Source: Nonomuraea muscovyensis
Lineage (GTDB): Bacteria > Actinomycetota > Actinomycetes > Streptosporangiales > Streptosporangiaceae
Direction: 5' to 3'
Assembly: GCF_014207745.1 (NCBI RefSeq)
Contig: NZ_JACHJB010000003.1
Span: 558,001-622,000 of the forward strand
Length of the DNA stretch: 64,000 bases
In this document: one piece after another, positions 7,578-16,144 of the stretch
Layout of the letters: the number at the start of each line of letters is the position of its first letter
Position numbering within the stretch: position 1 is the stretch's first letter
Made by a program: the position numbers and the translations under genes
Notes under the pieces: generated by a model
Told to the model about the DNA's origin: nothing
Seen by the model: only the letters and a program-made list of their open reading frames with translations
Database searches by the model: none

Positions 7578-9356
7578 ATGGGAACGCACACGGATGACGG
7601 CCGTACCCCAGGGGGAGTCATGGCGGCGGGAAGGGGCGTGGCCCGGCTCGGGCCGGCCGAGCGGGCGGCGGCGCTGGCGAGGATGGGCGCCGAGGAGCTG
7701 GACGTGATGGTCGTGGGAGGGGGAGTGGTGGGGGCGGGGACCGCGCTCGACGCGGCCACGCGCGGGCTGGCCGTCGGTGTCGTGGAGGCCCGCGACTTCG
7801 CCTCCGGCACCTCCTCCAGGTCGTCCAAGCTCATCCACGGCGGGCTGCGCTACCTGGAGCAGCTCAACTTCGACCTGGTCAGGGAGGCCCTGCGGGAGCG
7901 GTCCCTGCTGCTGCAGCAGATCGCGCCGCATCTGGTGCGGCCGGTGCCGTTCCTGTTCCCGATGACGCACTTCGGCTGGGAGCGGCCGTACGTGGGGGCG
8001 GGGGTGGCGCTGTACGACACGCTCGGCTACGCCACCGGCCTGTCCCGCGGCGTGCCGGGACACCGCCACCTGTCGCGCAGGAGGGCGCTGCGCCTGGCCC
8101 CCGCGCTGCGCAGGACCGCCTTCACCGGCGCCGTCCAGTACTGGGACGCGCAGGTCGACGACGCCCGCTACGTCATGACCTTGCTGCGCACCGCCGCCAC
8201 CTACGGCGCCCACGTCGCGCCGCGCGTCCAGGCCGTCGGCTTCCTGCGCGAGGGCGAGCGGGTCACCGGCGTGCGGGTGCGCGACCTGGAATCCGGCACC
8301 GACATGGAGGTGCGGGCGCGGCAGGTGGTCAACGCCACCGGGGTGTGGACCGACGACATCCAGGAGCTCGTCGGCGGGCGGGGCCAGATCCACGTGCGCG
8401 CCTCCAAGGGCATCCACCTCCTGGTGCCGCGCGACCGCATCCACTCCTACACCGGCATCATCCTGCGCACCGAGAAGTCGGTGCTGTTCGTCATCCCGTG
8501 GGGACGCCACTGGATCATCGGCACCACCGACACCGAGTGGACACTCGACAAGGCGCACCCGGCCGCCTCCCGCCTCGACATCGACTACCTCCTCGACCAT
8601 GTCAACGCCGTGCTCTCGGTGCCGCTGACCCGCGACGACGTCGAGGGCGTCTACGCCGGGTTGCGGCCGCTGCTGTCGGGCGAGTCCGACGAGACCTCGA
8701 AGCTGTCACGCGAGCACGTGGTCGCCCACCCGGTGCCCGGACTCGTGATGATCGCCGGCGGCAAGTACACGACCTACCGGGTGATGGCCAAGGACGCCGT
8801 CGACGCCGTCGCGCACGGTCTCGACCAGCGCGTGCCCCCGTCGTGCACCGACCGGGTCCCGCTGGCCGGCGCCGAGGGCTACCAGGCCCTGTGGAACTCC
8901 CGCCACCGGCTCGCCCACACCTCCGGGCTGCACGTGGCCCGGATCGAGCACCTGCTCCAGAGGTACGGCTCGCTGATCGACGAGGTGCTGGAGCTGATCG
9001 AGGCCGACGCCTCGCTCGCCCGGCCGCTCAGCGGGGCCGACGACTACCTGCGCGCCGAGGTCGTCTACGCCGCCACGCACGAGGGCGCCAGACACCTCAA
9101 CGACGTGCTGACCCGCCGTACGCACATCTCCATCGAGACCTTCCACCGCGGCCTGGGCGTGGCACAGGAGGCGGCCGAGCTGATGGCCGGGCCGCTCGGT
9201 TGGGACGGCGAGCAGACCAAGCACGAGGTCGAGTACTACACCAAGCGGGTGGAGGCCGAACGGCTGTCCCAGCAGCAGGACAGCGACCAGGAGGCCGACG
9301 CGATCAGGCTCGGCGCGCCGGAGATCGTGCCGGTCGCCCCGCCCACGGACCCATGA
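7578..9356 (+). CDS. glpD: aerobic glycerol-3-phosphate dehydrogenase
   Basis: The 592-aa flavoprotein has an N-terminal FAD site (DVMVVGGGVVGAGTALDAATRGL), the SRSSKLIHGGLRYLEQ motif typical of GlpD, the IIGTTDTEW segment, and a C-terminal helical domain. It oxidises sn-glycerol-3-phosphate to DHAP and passes electrons to the quinone pool at the membrane. The ATG at 7578 has GAGGGGG five bases upstream. An ATG at 7620, in frame with a closer RBS, is a possible start. The DeoR gene ends 36 bp upstream on the same strand. A strong hairpin follows the stop. Confidence 0.93.
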   Translation: MGTHTDDGRTPGGVMAAGRGVARLGPAERAAALARMGAEELDVMVVGGGVVGAGTALDAATRGLAVGVVEARDFASGTSSRSSKLIHGGLRYLEQLNFDLVREALRERSLLLQQIAPHLVRPVPFLFPMTHFGWERPYVGAGVALYDTLGYATGLSRGVPGHRHLSRRRALRLAPALRRTAFTGAVQYWDAQVDDARYVMTLLRTAATYGAHVAPRVQAVGFLREGERVTGVRVRDLESGTDMEVRARQVVNATGVWTDDIQELVGGRGQIHVRASKGIHLLVPRDRIHSYTGIILRTEKSVLFVIPWGRHWIIGTTDTEWTLDKAHPAASRLDIDYLLDHVNAVLSVPLTRDDVEGVYAGLRPLLSGESDETSKLSREHVVAHPVPGLVMIAGGKYTTYRVMAKDAVDAVAHGLDQRVPPSCTDRVPLAGAEGYQALWNSRHRLAHTSGLHVARIEHLLQRYGSLIDEVLELIEADASLARPLSGADDYLRAEVVYAATHEGARHLNDVLTRRTHISIETFHRGLGVAQEAAELMAGPLGWDGEQTKHEVEYYTKRVEAERLSQQQDSDQEADAIRLGAPEIVPVAPPTDP

Positions 9357-9388
9357 CCGGGCCGGGCGGCACCCGCCGCCCGGCCCGG
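9357..9388. terminator. bidirectional terminator between glpD and the protease
   Basis: CCGGGCCGGGCGG and CCGCCCGGCCCGG are perfect 13-bp arms around a 6-nt loop. The hairpin starts 1 bp after the glpD stop and ends 11 bp before the convergent protease gene. Confidence 0.8.
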
Positions 9389-9399
9389 TGGGAGATGCC

Positions 9400-11184
9400 C
9401 TACGGCACCGTCACGGTCTTGGTCACCGTGCCGGTGGCGCCACCGTTGTCGGTGACGGTCAGGGTGACGCTCTTGGCGCCGCCCGAGCTGTAGATGTGGC
9501 TCACCGTGGCGCCGGTGCCGGTCGTGCCGTCGCCGAAGTTCCAGGCGTACGAGCTGATCGTGCCGTCCGGGTCGGACGAGGACGATCCGTTGAAGTTGCA
9601 GAAGCGCCAGATGAAGATCACCTGGCAGGTCTGCGTGAAGTTCGCGGTCGGCGGCTGGTTCGCCGGCGTGCCCGCGCCGACCTGCTTGGTGGTGGACGCG
9701 GTCGCGCCGTCGTCGTCGGTCACGGTCAGCTTGACCGTGTACGTGCCGGCCGCGCCGTACGTGTGGCTCGCCGTGGCGCCGGTGCCGGTCGTGCCGTCAC
9801 CGAAGTCCCAGGCGTACGAGGCGATCGTGCCGTCGGAGTCGCTGGAACCGGACCCGTCGAACGAGCAGGCGAGCTGGGTGCACGACGAGGTGAACGACGC
9901 CGTGGGCGGCCGGTTGCCGCCGCCGCTGCCGGGCGGGTACTGGGTGGCGTCGTGCACGTCGAGCAGCGGCTCCCTGACGCCGTCGGACGAGTCGTCGGTC
10001 CAGCCGGAGTTCCCGGTGGCGATCAGCGTGTCGCGCACGGCGAGCACGCCCGCCCGGTCCGCCGGCTTGTGCGAGCCCGAGGTCAGGACGCCCGCGGCGC
10101 CCGCGACGTGCGGGCTGGCCATCGAGGTGCCGCTGATGGTGTTGTACCCGCCGTTCATCCACGTCGAGTAGATGCAGGTGCCGGGCGCGGCGACCTCGAT
10201 CGTGCGGCCGTAGTTGGAGTAGAAGGCCAGCGTGTCGTCCTGGTCGCGCTCGCTGCGGCACGACAGCGTGTCGCCGCCCTGGCCGCCGGGCAGGCCGTCG
10301 ATGTCGGTCAGCGCCGAGACGGTGACCACGTCGGCGTGGTTGGCCGGGAAGAAGGTCGCGGCGTCCTTGCTGCTGTTGCCCGCGGCGACGACGATCACGA
10401 CACCGCGGTTCGTCGCGGTCGTGATGGCGTTGCTGATCGCGCTGCTGGTGCAGCCGTCGCAGCCGAGGCTCAGGTTCGCCACCTCGATGGTGGACGAGCG
10501 GGCCGCCACCCAGTCGATGCCGGCGGCGATGCCCGCCAGCGTGCCCGAACCGGCCGAGTTCAGCACCTTCACCGCGTGGATGCGGGCGCCCGGCGCGACG
10601 CCCACCGGCCCGATCGCGTTGTCGATCGCGCCGACGGTGCCGGCCACGTGGGTCCCGTGGCCGTTGTCGTCGTCACCGGAGTCGTTCGTGCAGGAGCCCG
10701 ACTGGCAGTTCGCCCGCGCGACGACGTTGAGGTCCGGGTGGTCGAAGTCCACGCCGGTGTCGATGACGGCCACGTCGACGTCGATCCGCACGTCGTCGGT
10801 GCCGTCGATGTCGAGGTTCGGGTTGTCCGGGCCGAAGATCCGCTTGACGCCGGTGGGCGTCGTCTGCGGGAACGCCACCACCTCGGCGTCCGGCTCGACG
10901 GACAGCACGTTCGGGTCCCGCTTGAGCGTCTCGGCGGCCGACGCGCTCAGCCGGGCGGTGTAGCCCTTGAAGGCGTGCTCGTACACACCGACCAGCTCAC
11001 CGCCCAACCGCTGCACGTGCTCCTGGGCGGTCGCCTTGGGTGCGGCGCGCAGCTTGTCGCTGAGCTGGACGATGTAGGCGCTCTCCTGCAGGGCCTCCTG
11101 CGGGCCGGCCGAGGCCGGGAGCGGCGTCGCGCACAACGCCAGAGCGCTGACGGCTAATGCGAACAGGGGGGTGCGTGGTCGCAT
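9400..11184 (-). CDS. secreted subtilisin-like serine protease with two PKD domains
   Basis: The 594-aa precursor has a signal peptide (about residues 1-26, ending PASA), an I9-type propeptide (about 35-105) and an S8 domain. The triad is visible: D142 in AVIDTGVDFDHPDL, H176 in NGHGTHVAGT and S354 in SGTSMASPHVAG. Two C-terminal PKD domains (about 430-510 and 515-594) each have the DFGDG/NFGDG core and probably bind polymers or protein surfaces. It is an extracellular endopeptidase. The ATG at 11184 follows GGAAGG. ACGTA motifs upstream may regulate it. Confidence 0.93.
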   Translation of the reverse strand: MRPRTPLFALAVSALALCATPLPASAGPQEALQESAYIVQLSDKLRAAPKATAQEHVQRLGGELVGVYEHAFKGYTARLSASAAETLKRDPNVLSVEPDAEVVAFPQTTPTGVKRIFGPDNPNLDIDGTDDVRIDVDVAVIDTGVDFDHPDLNVVARANCQSGSCTNDSGDDDNGHGTHVAGTVGAIDNAIGPVGVAPGARIHAVKVLNSAGSGTLAGIAAGIDWVAARSSTIEVANLSLGCDGCTSSAISNAITTATNRGVVIVVAAGNSSKDAATFFPANHADVVTVSALTDIDGLPGGQGGDTLSCRSERDQDDTLAFYSNYGRTIEVAAPGTCIYSTWMNGGYNTISGTSMASPHVAGAAGVLTSGSHKPADRAGVLAVRDTLIATGNSGWTDDSSDGVREPLLDVHDATQYPPGSGGGNRPPTASFTSSCTQLACSFDGSGSSDSDGTIASYAWDFGDGTTGTGATASHTYGAAGTYTVKLTVTDDDGATASTTKQVGAGTPANQPPTANFTQTCQVIFIWRFCNFNGSSSSDPDGTISSYAWNFGDGTTGTGATVSHIYSSGGAKSVTLTVTDNGGATGTVTKTVTVP

Positions 11185-11252
11185 GTGAGCCCTTCCTGGG
11201 ATGGCGGATGGGGATCACTGAAAACATGAGCCCAAATCAGGCCGGCGGCCAT

Positions 11253-11290
11253 ACGTAAGGCCCACGTATTGCGACTACGTACTCCGTAGT
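11253..11290. promoter_or_regulatory. phased ACGTA motifs upstream of the protease
   Basis: ACGTA occurs at 11253, 11264 and 11277, and CGTA at 11285. The dyad ACTACG-N5-CGTAGT spans 11274-11290. Spacing near one helical turn, 70-100 bp upstream of the protease start, suggests a multi-site operator. Confidence 0.35.
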
Positions 11291-11294
11291 AGCC

Positions 11295-11343
11295 GTGCCC
11301 CAGCTCAACCCCGGAATCCGGCGTCAGAGGAGCCCGCCAGGGG
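11295..11343. repeat. copy 1 of a dispersed about 48-bp repeat
   Basis: The segment contains CTCAACCCCGGAATCCGGCG followed by TCAGAGGAGCCCGCCAGGGG. By eye it is about 80% identical to 14340-14387, in the same orientation. It could be a transposase-end remnant or another dispersed element; origin unknown. Confidence 0.5.
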
Positions 11344-11453
11344 CCCACGCCGGGCGGACCGGGAACTTCAGGATCTTGTCCATGACCTGCGCGCCATCCG
11401 CGATCACGAGCCTCGGTGCGACCCGTCAGGTGAACGCGCGGATGTCGGTGCTG

Positions 11454-12374
11454 CTAGCCGGTGAGGTGCCTGCGGTACTGGCCTGGGGCCTGGCCGTACT
11501 CGCGTTTGAACGCCTTGGCGAAGGCGAACTCCGAGGTGTAACCCGTCCGCATGGCGATGGTGCGCAGGGGCGCGTCGCCGTCGCGCAGCAGGCGGGCCGC
11601 GATCGTCATGCGCCACCAGGTGAGATAGGCCAGAGGTGGGCGACCCGCCAGGGTGCTGAACCGCTTGGCGAAGGTGGCCCGGGACAGTCCGGCCAGGTCC
11701 GCCAGCTGGTCGACGGTCCACTGCCGTTCGGGATGGGAGTGGATGGCACGCAGCGCCGCCTTCGTCGCGGGGTCGTTGAGGGCCGTGGCCCATCCGGTGC
11801 CCGTGGTGGCCGCCTGCTCGTTCAGCCATGCCCGCAGGATGAGCAGCAGCAGCATGTCGATGAGCGAGGACAGGATCGTCGTGGTGCCGGCCTGCGGATC
11901 GGCCAGTTCGTTGCCGAGCAGTTCGACGACGGCGCGTAGGGACGCGTGCCGGCCGACCTCGGCCGGCAGCAGGACGATCTCGGGCAGGTCGTCGAGGAGC
12001 GGGTGGCTGCGGTCGCGGTCGAAGTAGTAGGCGGCGCACAGCAGGGTTGTGGTGGCGCCTTCGCCGTGGATGTTCACCTGGTCGAGTCGGGATGCGTCAT
12101 CGTCGGGGCGCGGCCGGAACTCGATCTCGGGGCTGCCGGGCCGGTCTACCAGGGCGTACCCCGTCACGCGCGGGACGAAGACCACGTCTCCGACGCTCAA
12201 CGCGAGCGGTGGGCCGCTGGGCGGGATCACCCAGCAGGTGCCCTGCAGCACCACATGGCAGCCCGCGGCGTCGTCCGGCGGGAAGCGCACTCCCCAGGGT
12301 GCCTGAGCCCGGGTCCGGGCCGCGTGAGGCTGCCCGCTCCGGATGGCTGTGAGCACGTCGCTGAGCCAATCCAT
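11454..12374 (-). CDS. AraC-family regulator with N-terminal cupin-like domain
   Basis: The 306-aa protein has an AraC ligand/cupin domain of the Cupin_6 type (GCHVVLQGTCWVIPP, GDVVFVPRVTGYAL). A C-terminal double HTH follows (WTVDQLADLAGLSRATFAKRF and LRTIAMRTGYTSEFAFAKAF), ending in the usual AraC tail FKREYGQAPGQYRR. It probably controls the divergent NAD-dependent reductase at 12528. The ATG at 12374 is preferred: TATAGT lies exactly 6 nt upstream, giving a leaderless mRNA. A GTG two codons earlier abuts the -10 box. Confidence 0.88.
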   Translation of the reverse strand: MDWLSDVLTAIRSGQPHAARTRAQAPWGVRFPPDDAAGCHVVLQGTCWVIPPSGPPLALSVGDVVFVPRVTGYALVDRPGSPEIEFRPRPDDDASRLDQVNIHGEGATTTLLCAAYYFDRDRSHPLLDDLPEIVLLPAEVGRHASLRAVVELLGNELADPQAGTTTILSSLIDMLLLLILRAWLNEQAATTGTGWATALNDPATKAALRAIHSHPERQWTVDQLADLAGLSRATFAKRFSTLAGRPPLAYLTWWRMTIAARLLRDGDAPLRTIAMRTGYTSEFAFAKAFKREYGQAPGQYRRHLTG

Positions 12375-12380
12375 GACCAC

Positions 12381-12386
12381 ACTATA
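12381..12386 (-). promoter_or_regulatory. -10 box of a leaderless AraC-gene promoter
   Basis: TATAGT on the minus strand is followed by GTGGTC and then the ATG at 12374, so transcription would begin at or next to the start codon. No clear -35 box is visible. Confidence 0.5.
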
Positions 12387-12396
12387 AGCGTGCAGA

Positions 12397-12412
12397 GCTC
12401 AGACGCTCAGAC
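12397..12412. repeat. 8-bp direct repeat in the AraC/reductase gap
   Basis: GCTCAGAC occurs twice head to tail in the divergent promoter region. AraC proteins bind direct repeats, so this is a candidate site. The 8-bp unit is shorter than most. Confidence 0.35.
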
Positions 12413-12527
12413 ATGAATCCCAGAGGAACAGCCATGTTTCGTCTGCCCTGGCGACCGTACTGTCGACTCCAGGACGAGCCTGATGCCCGTCCGTTACCAC
12501 TGATGACTGACGTCCTTGGGGGACTCC

Positions 12528-13448
12528 ATGTCGTTGCATGTCGTGGTGGGCGCCGGCCCCACCGGCAGCGCCGTCGCGCGCCTGCTCGCCGACTCAGGAC
12601 AGCGCGTACGCGTGGTGTCGCGACGCGGGAACGGGCCAGACCACCCACTCGTCGAACGGGTCGCGATCGACGCCGCCGCGGGACGCCTGGTCGAGACGCT
12701 GGAGGGCGCGACCACGCTGTTCAACTGCGCGATGCCGCCCTACGACCGCTGGCCGGCCGAATGGCCGCCCCTGGCGGCAGCGCTCCTGAACGCCGCGGAA
12801 CGCACCGGCGCGGACTACATCATGCTGGGCAACACCTACGGCTACGGGCTCGTGGACGGGCCCGTCACCGAGACGCTGCCCATGGCGGCCACGACGGTGA
12901 AGGGCCGCGTCCGCGCACAGATGTGGACCGACGCGCTCGCTGCCCATGAGGCCGGCCGGGTACGCGTCACGGAAGTGCGAGCCAGCGACTACCTGGGCGC
13001 GGGCGCCGCCTCGCTCTTCACCCTGCTGGTCGTCCCCGAGGTGCTGGCCGGCCGGCCGGTGTCCTATCTGGGCGACCTCGACGCGGCGCACAGCTGGAGC
13101 CACACCTGGGACGTGGCGCGCACGCTGGTCGCGGTCAGCCGGCACGACGCGGCCTTCGGGCGCGCCTGGCACGTGCCCTCCACCTCCGACCTGCCCGTCC
13201 GGCAGTTGACCGCGCGGCTCGCCGAGGTGGCCGGGGCTCCCGCCCCGACGCTGAGCGCCATGCCGGACCAGGAGCTGGAACGGCTCGGCGAAACGGACTC
13301 GATCATGGCGGAGATCCCCGAGATGCGTTACCTCTACCAGCGACCGCACGTCCTCGACTCCACCCGGACCGAGCAGGAGTTCGGCCTCAAGCCGACCCCG
13401 CTGGACGACGTCCTGGCCGAGACAATCAGCCTCGGGACCGCGCGATGA
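12528..13448 (+). CDS. NAD(P)-dependent epimerase/reductase, atypical SDR
   Basis: The 306-aa protein starts with MSLHVVVGAGPTGSAVARLLADSG, a GxGxxG-type dinucleotide fold of the atypical/extended SDR group. FNCAMPPYDRWPAEW and MLGNTYGYG replace the usual YxxxK context, so no classical active site is seen. Related proteins act as NAD(P)-dependent reductases or NmrA-like redox sensors. The ATG at 12528 has GGGGGA five bases upstream. It is divergent from the AraC gene, which probably activates it. The substrate is unknown. Confidence 0.8.
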   Translation: MSLHVVVGAGPTGSAVARLLADSGQRVRVVSRRGNGPDHPLVERVAIDAAAGRLVETLEGATTLFNCAMPPYDRWPAEWPPLAAALLNAAERTGADYIMLGNTYGYGLVDGPVTETLPMAATTVKGRVRAQMWTDALAAHEAGRVRVTEVRASDYLGAGAASLFTLLVVPEVLAGRPVSYLGDLDAAHSWSHTWDVARTLVAVSRHDAAFGRAWHVPSTSDLPVRQLTARLAEVAGAPAPTLSAMPDQELERLGETDSIMAEIPEMRYLYQRPHVLDSTRTEQEFGLKPTPLDDVLAETISLGTAR

Positions 13449-13557
13449 CGCGGCTGTCCAGGACGCCGGCCGACGTGCGCCCGCCCGCTTGAGCGTCAGC
13501 CCTGTTCGGTGAGCCGAGCCTGCCCGGGGCCTCCACGAAGAGGCACAGGCCATCACG

Positions 13558-13563
13558 TACAGT
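13558..13563 (+). promoter_or_regulatory. -10 box of a leaderless TetR-gene promoter
   Basis: TACAGT lies 7 nt before the GTG at 13571, so transcription may start at the start codon. Confidence 0.45.
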
Positions 13564-13570
13564 GACAGGG

Positions 13571-14191
13571 GTGTGGGGGGAGATGGAAGAGCAGCGGGTA
13601 CTGGGGGTCGCCACCCGGTTGTTCGCCGAGTTGGGCTTCGACGGCACATCGGTGGCGCTGATAGCTCAGGCGGCGGGAGTCGACGCCGAGAGCGTGCTCG
13701 CCCGCATCGGTGACAAGGCGCAGCTGTACCGCCAGGTGATGCTGCAGGCGCATCGGGCCGAGCGGGAGGTCGTGGAGGCTGCCGTCGCCCGTTTCACACC
13801 CAGCACGCAGGGACTGATCGAGCTGGTCGACGCCTATCTGGACTTCAACCTGGACCACCCGTACGTGCTGGCTCTGTGGATGCACCGGTGGATGGGCGAC
13901 GCCATGGACGTGGGTGGGCTGGAGGAGCTGTACGCCCGGCCGCTGATCACCATGGTGACCGGCGTGGCGGGCGAGGTGCTCGCCGAGGACGTCGACGCCG
14001 ACCATCTGACGTGGACCGTCATCTGGTGCGTGTACGGGTTCCTGACCGGCGGCATGCAGTACACCAGCCCCGGCTCGGCGATAGGTACGGGCCGGCGTCC
14101 CAGCCTCCCGATGGCGGACTCCGAGGCGCTGCGCCGGTTCCGCCGGTATCTGCACACCCTGATCCGCCGGATGAGCGCCCCCGCCGCTTGA
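13571..14191 (+). CDS. TetR-family transcriptional regulator
   Basis: The 206-aa protein has an N-terminal TetR HTH (VLGVATRLFAELGFDGTSVALIAQAAGVDAESVLARIGDKAQLYRQV). The usual Y-HF recognition segment is replaced by VLARIGDKAQL, so its operator may be unusual. The C-terminal helical ligand domain includes HPYVLALWMHRWMGDA. The GTG at 13571 fits a leaderless transcript; an ATG at 13583 is the alternative. No obvious target is adjacent apart from the reductase 120 bp upstream on the same strand. Confidence 0.82.
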   Translation: MWGEMEEQRVLGVATRLFAELGFDGTSVALIAQAAGVDAESVLARIGDKAQLYRQVMLQAHRAEREVVEAAVARFTPSTQGLIELVDAYLDFNLDHPYVLALWMHRWMGDAMDVGGLEELYARPLITMVTGVAGEVLAEDVDADHLTWTVIWCVYGFLTGGMQYTSPGSAIGTGRRPSLPMADSEALRRFRRYLHTLIRRMSAPAA

Positions 14192-14339
14192 TGCCCTCGG
14201 GGGCCCCACTCGGCGCACGCAGCGCGCGTGTGGCGGCGAGCCGGGTGTCGGCCTGACTCGGCGAAGGACCGACGAGCTTCTCCACCCTGGCCATCCGCTG
14301 AGAATCGGCGCCGGTGGATCCCCAGTGCTCGGTCGTGGC

Positions 14340-14387
14340 GTGCCTGGCTCAACCCCCGGAACTCAGCGTCAGGAGAGCCCGGCAGGG
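14340..14387. repeat. copy 2 of the dispersed about 48-bp repeat
   Basis: The segment contains CTCAACCCCCGGAACTCAGC and AGGAGAGCCCGGCAGGG. It aligns with 11295-11343 with a few substitutions and small gaps. Confidence 0.5.
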
Positions 14388-14440
14388 AGCCACTGCCAGC
14401 CGGTGCCACGAACGGCGAGATTTAGACACTTAGACAGGTA

Positions 14441-14468
14441 TTGCAATTTTGGACAACGAATCTATAGT
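14441..14468 (+). promoter_or_regulatory. candidate promoter of the DAACS-PLP-RidA operon
   Basis: TTGCAA (14441-14446), a 16-bp spacer and TATAGT (14463-14468) form a good sigma-70-type pair in an AT-rich island. A CAAC-N9-GTTG dyad overlaps the -10 box and may be an operator for the operon's own regulator. Confidence 0.55.
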
Positions 14469-14753
14469 TGGTGAAACCGCGACTACTCCACAGGACCACC
14501 CGGTCGGTCGCAGCCCTCACGAACGGTCGTCTGTTCCCTGATCGGATCCGGCGGCCGCGCAAACCACCCCGGCACGCGGTCTCCCAAAGGGGACCGACGG
14601 CTCGTGGCGACAGTTCGCCTCTTGGGCCGACGACTGCCGATCAGCGCATCCGCCATCACCAGACGCCACGCTGCAACCGCGCTGAAGCAGAAGCCGACCC
14701 TCGGTCATGAGGGGAATCTTCCGGCGTCCCATAAGCCTTCCAGGAAACCGCTT

Positions 14754-16061
14754 ATGAAAAACAAGGCCGCCATCTCCATTGCCGCAGCCCTCGTCCTCGG
14801 AGTCGGTGTAGGGCTCGGCTGCCACCACCTGACAACCGACGACGCGGTGCGCGTGGGCATCATCGACGTGTTCGACACCATCGCGCACCTCTTCCTCAAC
14901 CTCGTCAAGATGGTCATCGCGCCGTTGATCTTCGCCACCATAGTGTCGGGCATCATCAACGCCGCGAAGTCGGGGCTGGGCAAGATCTTCGTCCGTTCGA
15001 TGCTGTGGTTCACCTCAGCCTCCGTCCTCGCCGGCCTGGCGGGCTTCGCCGTGGCTCACCTGCTGGGCGTCGGCGAGGGATTGCACCTCAGGCCGACCGG
15101 CGAGGACTCCGGGCTCGAAGCCAAGCCCCACGACCCTGGAACGTTCCTCGTCAACCTGGTCCCGCAGAGCTTCGTCAAGGCGCTCGCCGAGAACCAGCCC
15201 ATGCAGATCTTGATCTTCGCCATGTTCTTCGGCGCCGCGCTGCTGTCCCTGAAGAAGGAGGGCGGCAACAAGATCGGGTCGGTGATCGACGAACTGACCG
15301 CAGTCATGCTGCGGATGACGGGATACGTCATGATCCTGGCCCCGCTGGGGGTTTTCGCGGCTGTCGCCTCGGCGTTCACGGATGAGGGGTTCGAGGCGTT
15401 CGCCACCTACGGGTCGTTCATCGCGACCTTCTACGGTGCGCTGGCGGGACTGTGGGTCGTCATGCTGGGCGTCGCGGTGTTGTTCCTCGGCAGGGCGGCG
15501 TTCCGCCTCGTCGTCGCCATCCGGGAGCCGATGTTCATCGCATTCTCAACCGCCAGCACGGAGGCCGCGTTTCCCCGGCTGATCGAATCCCTCACGAAGT
15601 TCGGGGTGGATCGTCGGACGACCGGTTTCGTCCTGCCGATGGGGTATGCGTTCAATCTCGACGGCTCGATGCTGTACATGACGTTCGCGGGCACGTTCTT
15701 GATCAATGCCTACGATCTGGACCTCAGCATCGGTCAGCAGCTTCTCATGGTCCTGGTGCTTCTCATCAGCAGTAAAGGTATGGCCGGTGTCCCGCGGGGC
15801 GCGCTCGTCATCGTCGCGGCGGTGGTGCCGGGATTCGGGGTTCCGGCCGCCGGTGTCGCTCTGCTGCTGGTCATCGACCAGATACTCGACATGGGGCGTA
15901 CCGCGACGAACTGCCTGGGCAACGGCATCGCCACCGCCGTCATCGGGCGTAACGTGGTCGACCCCCACGAGCGCGACGACGACCTGCCACGCCACGCGGA
16001 ACCAGACCGGCCCCGTCCTGGACAACGAGACCAGGAACTGATCGAGCCGGCCGGCGCCTGA
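14754..16061 (+). CDS. DAACS-family dicarboxylate/amino-acid:cation symporter, DctA/GltP-like
   Basis: The 435-aa polytopic protein has DAACS motifs: STEAAFPRLIESL (hairpin region, in place of the classical serine-rich loop), GYAFNLDGSMLYMTFAGTFL (the NMDGT-like motif), SSKGMAGVPRGALVI and DQILDMGRTATNCLGNGIATAVI. It imports a C4-dicarboxylate or acidic/neutral amino acid with cations. The ATG at 14754 has AGGAA upstream. The hydrophilic tail after residue 405 is probably cytoplasmic. It heads an operon with a threonine-synthase-like enzyme and RidA, so a hydroxy-amino acid is a plausible substrate. Confidence 0.88.
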   Translation: MKNKAAISIAAALVLGVGVGLGCHHLTTDDAVRVGIIDVFDTIAHLFLNLVKMVIAPLIFATIVSGIINAAKSGLGKIFVRSMLWFTSASVLAGLAGFAVAHLLGVGEGLHLRPTGEDSGLEAKPHDPGTFLVNLVPQSFVKALAENQPMQILIFAMFFGAALLSLKKEGGNKIGSVIDELTAVMLRMTGYVMILAPLGVFAAVASAFTDEGFEAFATYGSFIATFYGALAGLWVVMLGVAVLFLGRAAFRLVVAIREPMFIAFSTASTEAAFPRLIESLTKFGVDRRTTGFVLPMGYAFNLDGSMLYMTFAGTFLINAYDLDLSIGQQLLMVLVLLISSKGMAGVPRGALVIVAAVVPGFGVPAAGVALLLVIDQILDMGRTATNCLGNGIATAVIGRNVVDPHERDDDLPRHAEPDRPRPGQRDQELIEPAGA

Positions 16062-16069
16062 GAACGATC

Positions 16070-16100
16070 GCTCGTGCGACCCGCCGCCTGTCGCACGAGC
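16070..16100 (+). terminator. intra-operon hairpin after the transporter gene
   Basis: GCTCGTGCGAC and GTCGCACGAGC are perfect 11-bp arms around a 9-nt loop in the 83-bp spacer before the PLP gene. It could partly terminate transcription or stabilise the transporter mRNA. Confidence 0.6.
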
Positions 16101-16144
16101 CCCTCCCCGAACCGCCATCCCATCCAGACCCAGAAGGAGACTCA

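Larger units (their letters stand above)
14192..14753. other. 562-bp gap: dispersed repeat, promoter and long leader of the transporter operon
   Basis: No convincing gene is present. The gap holds repeat copy 2 (14340-14387) and a promoter-like AT-rich island (14423-14470). About 280 nt of leader lie between that promoter and the transporter start. I recognise no riboswitch class in the leader. Confidence 0.5.

Noticed and set aside
4635..8600. A 1321-aa minus-strand open frame across the sugar operon and glpD
   Set aside because: Only its last 377 residues (NagA) are protein-like; the rest is antisense to agaS, the DeoR gene and glpD.
14475..14753. A riboswitch in the long transporter leader
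   Set aside because: No recognisable aptamer core could be identified by eye.
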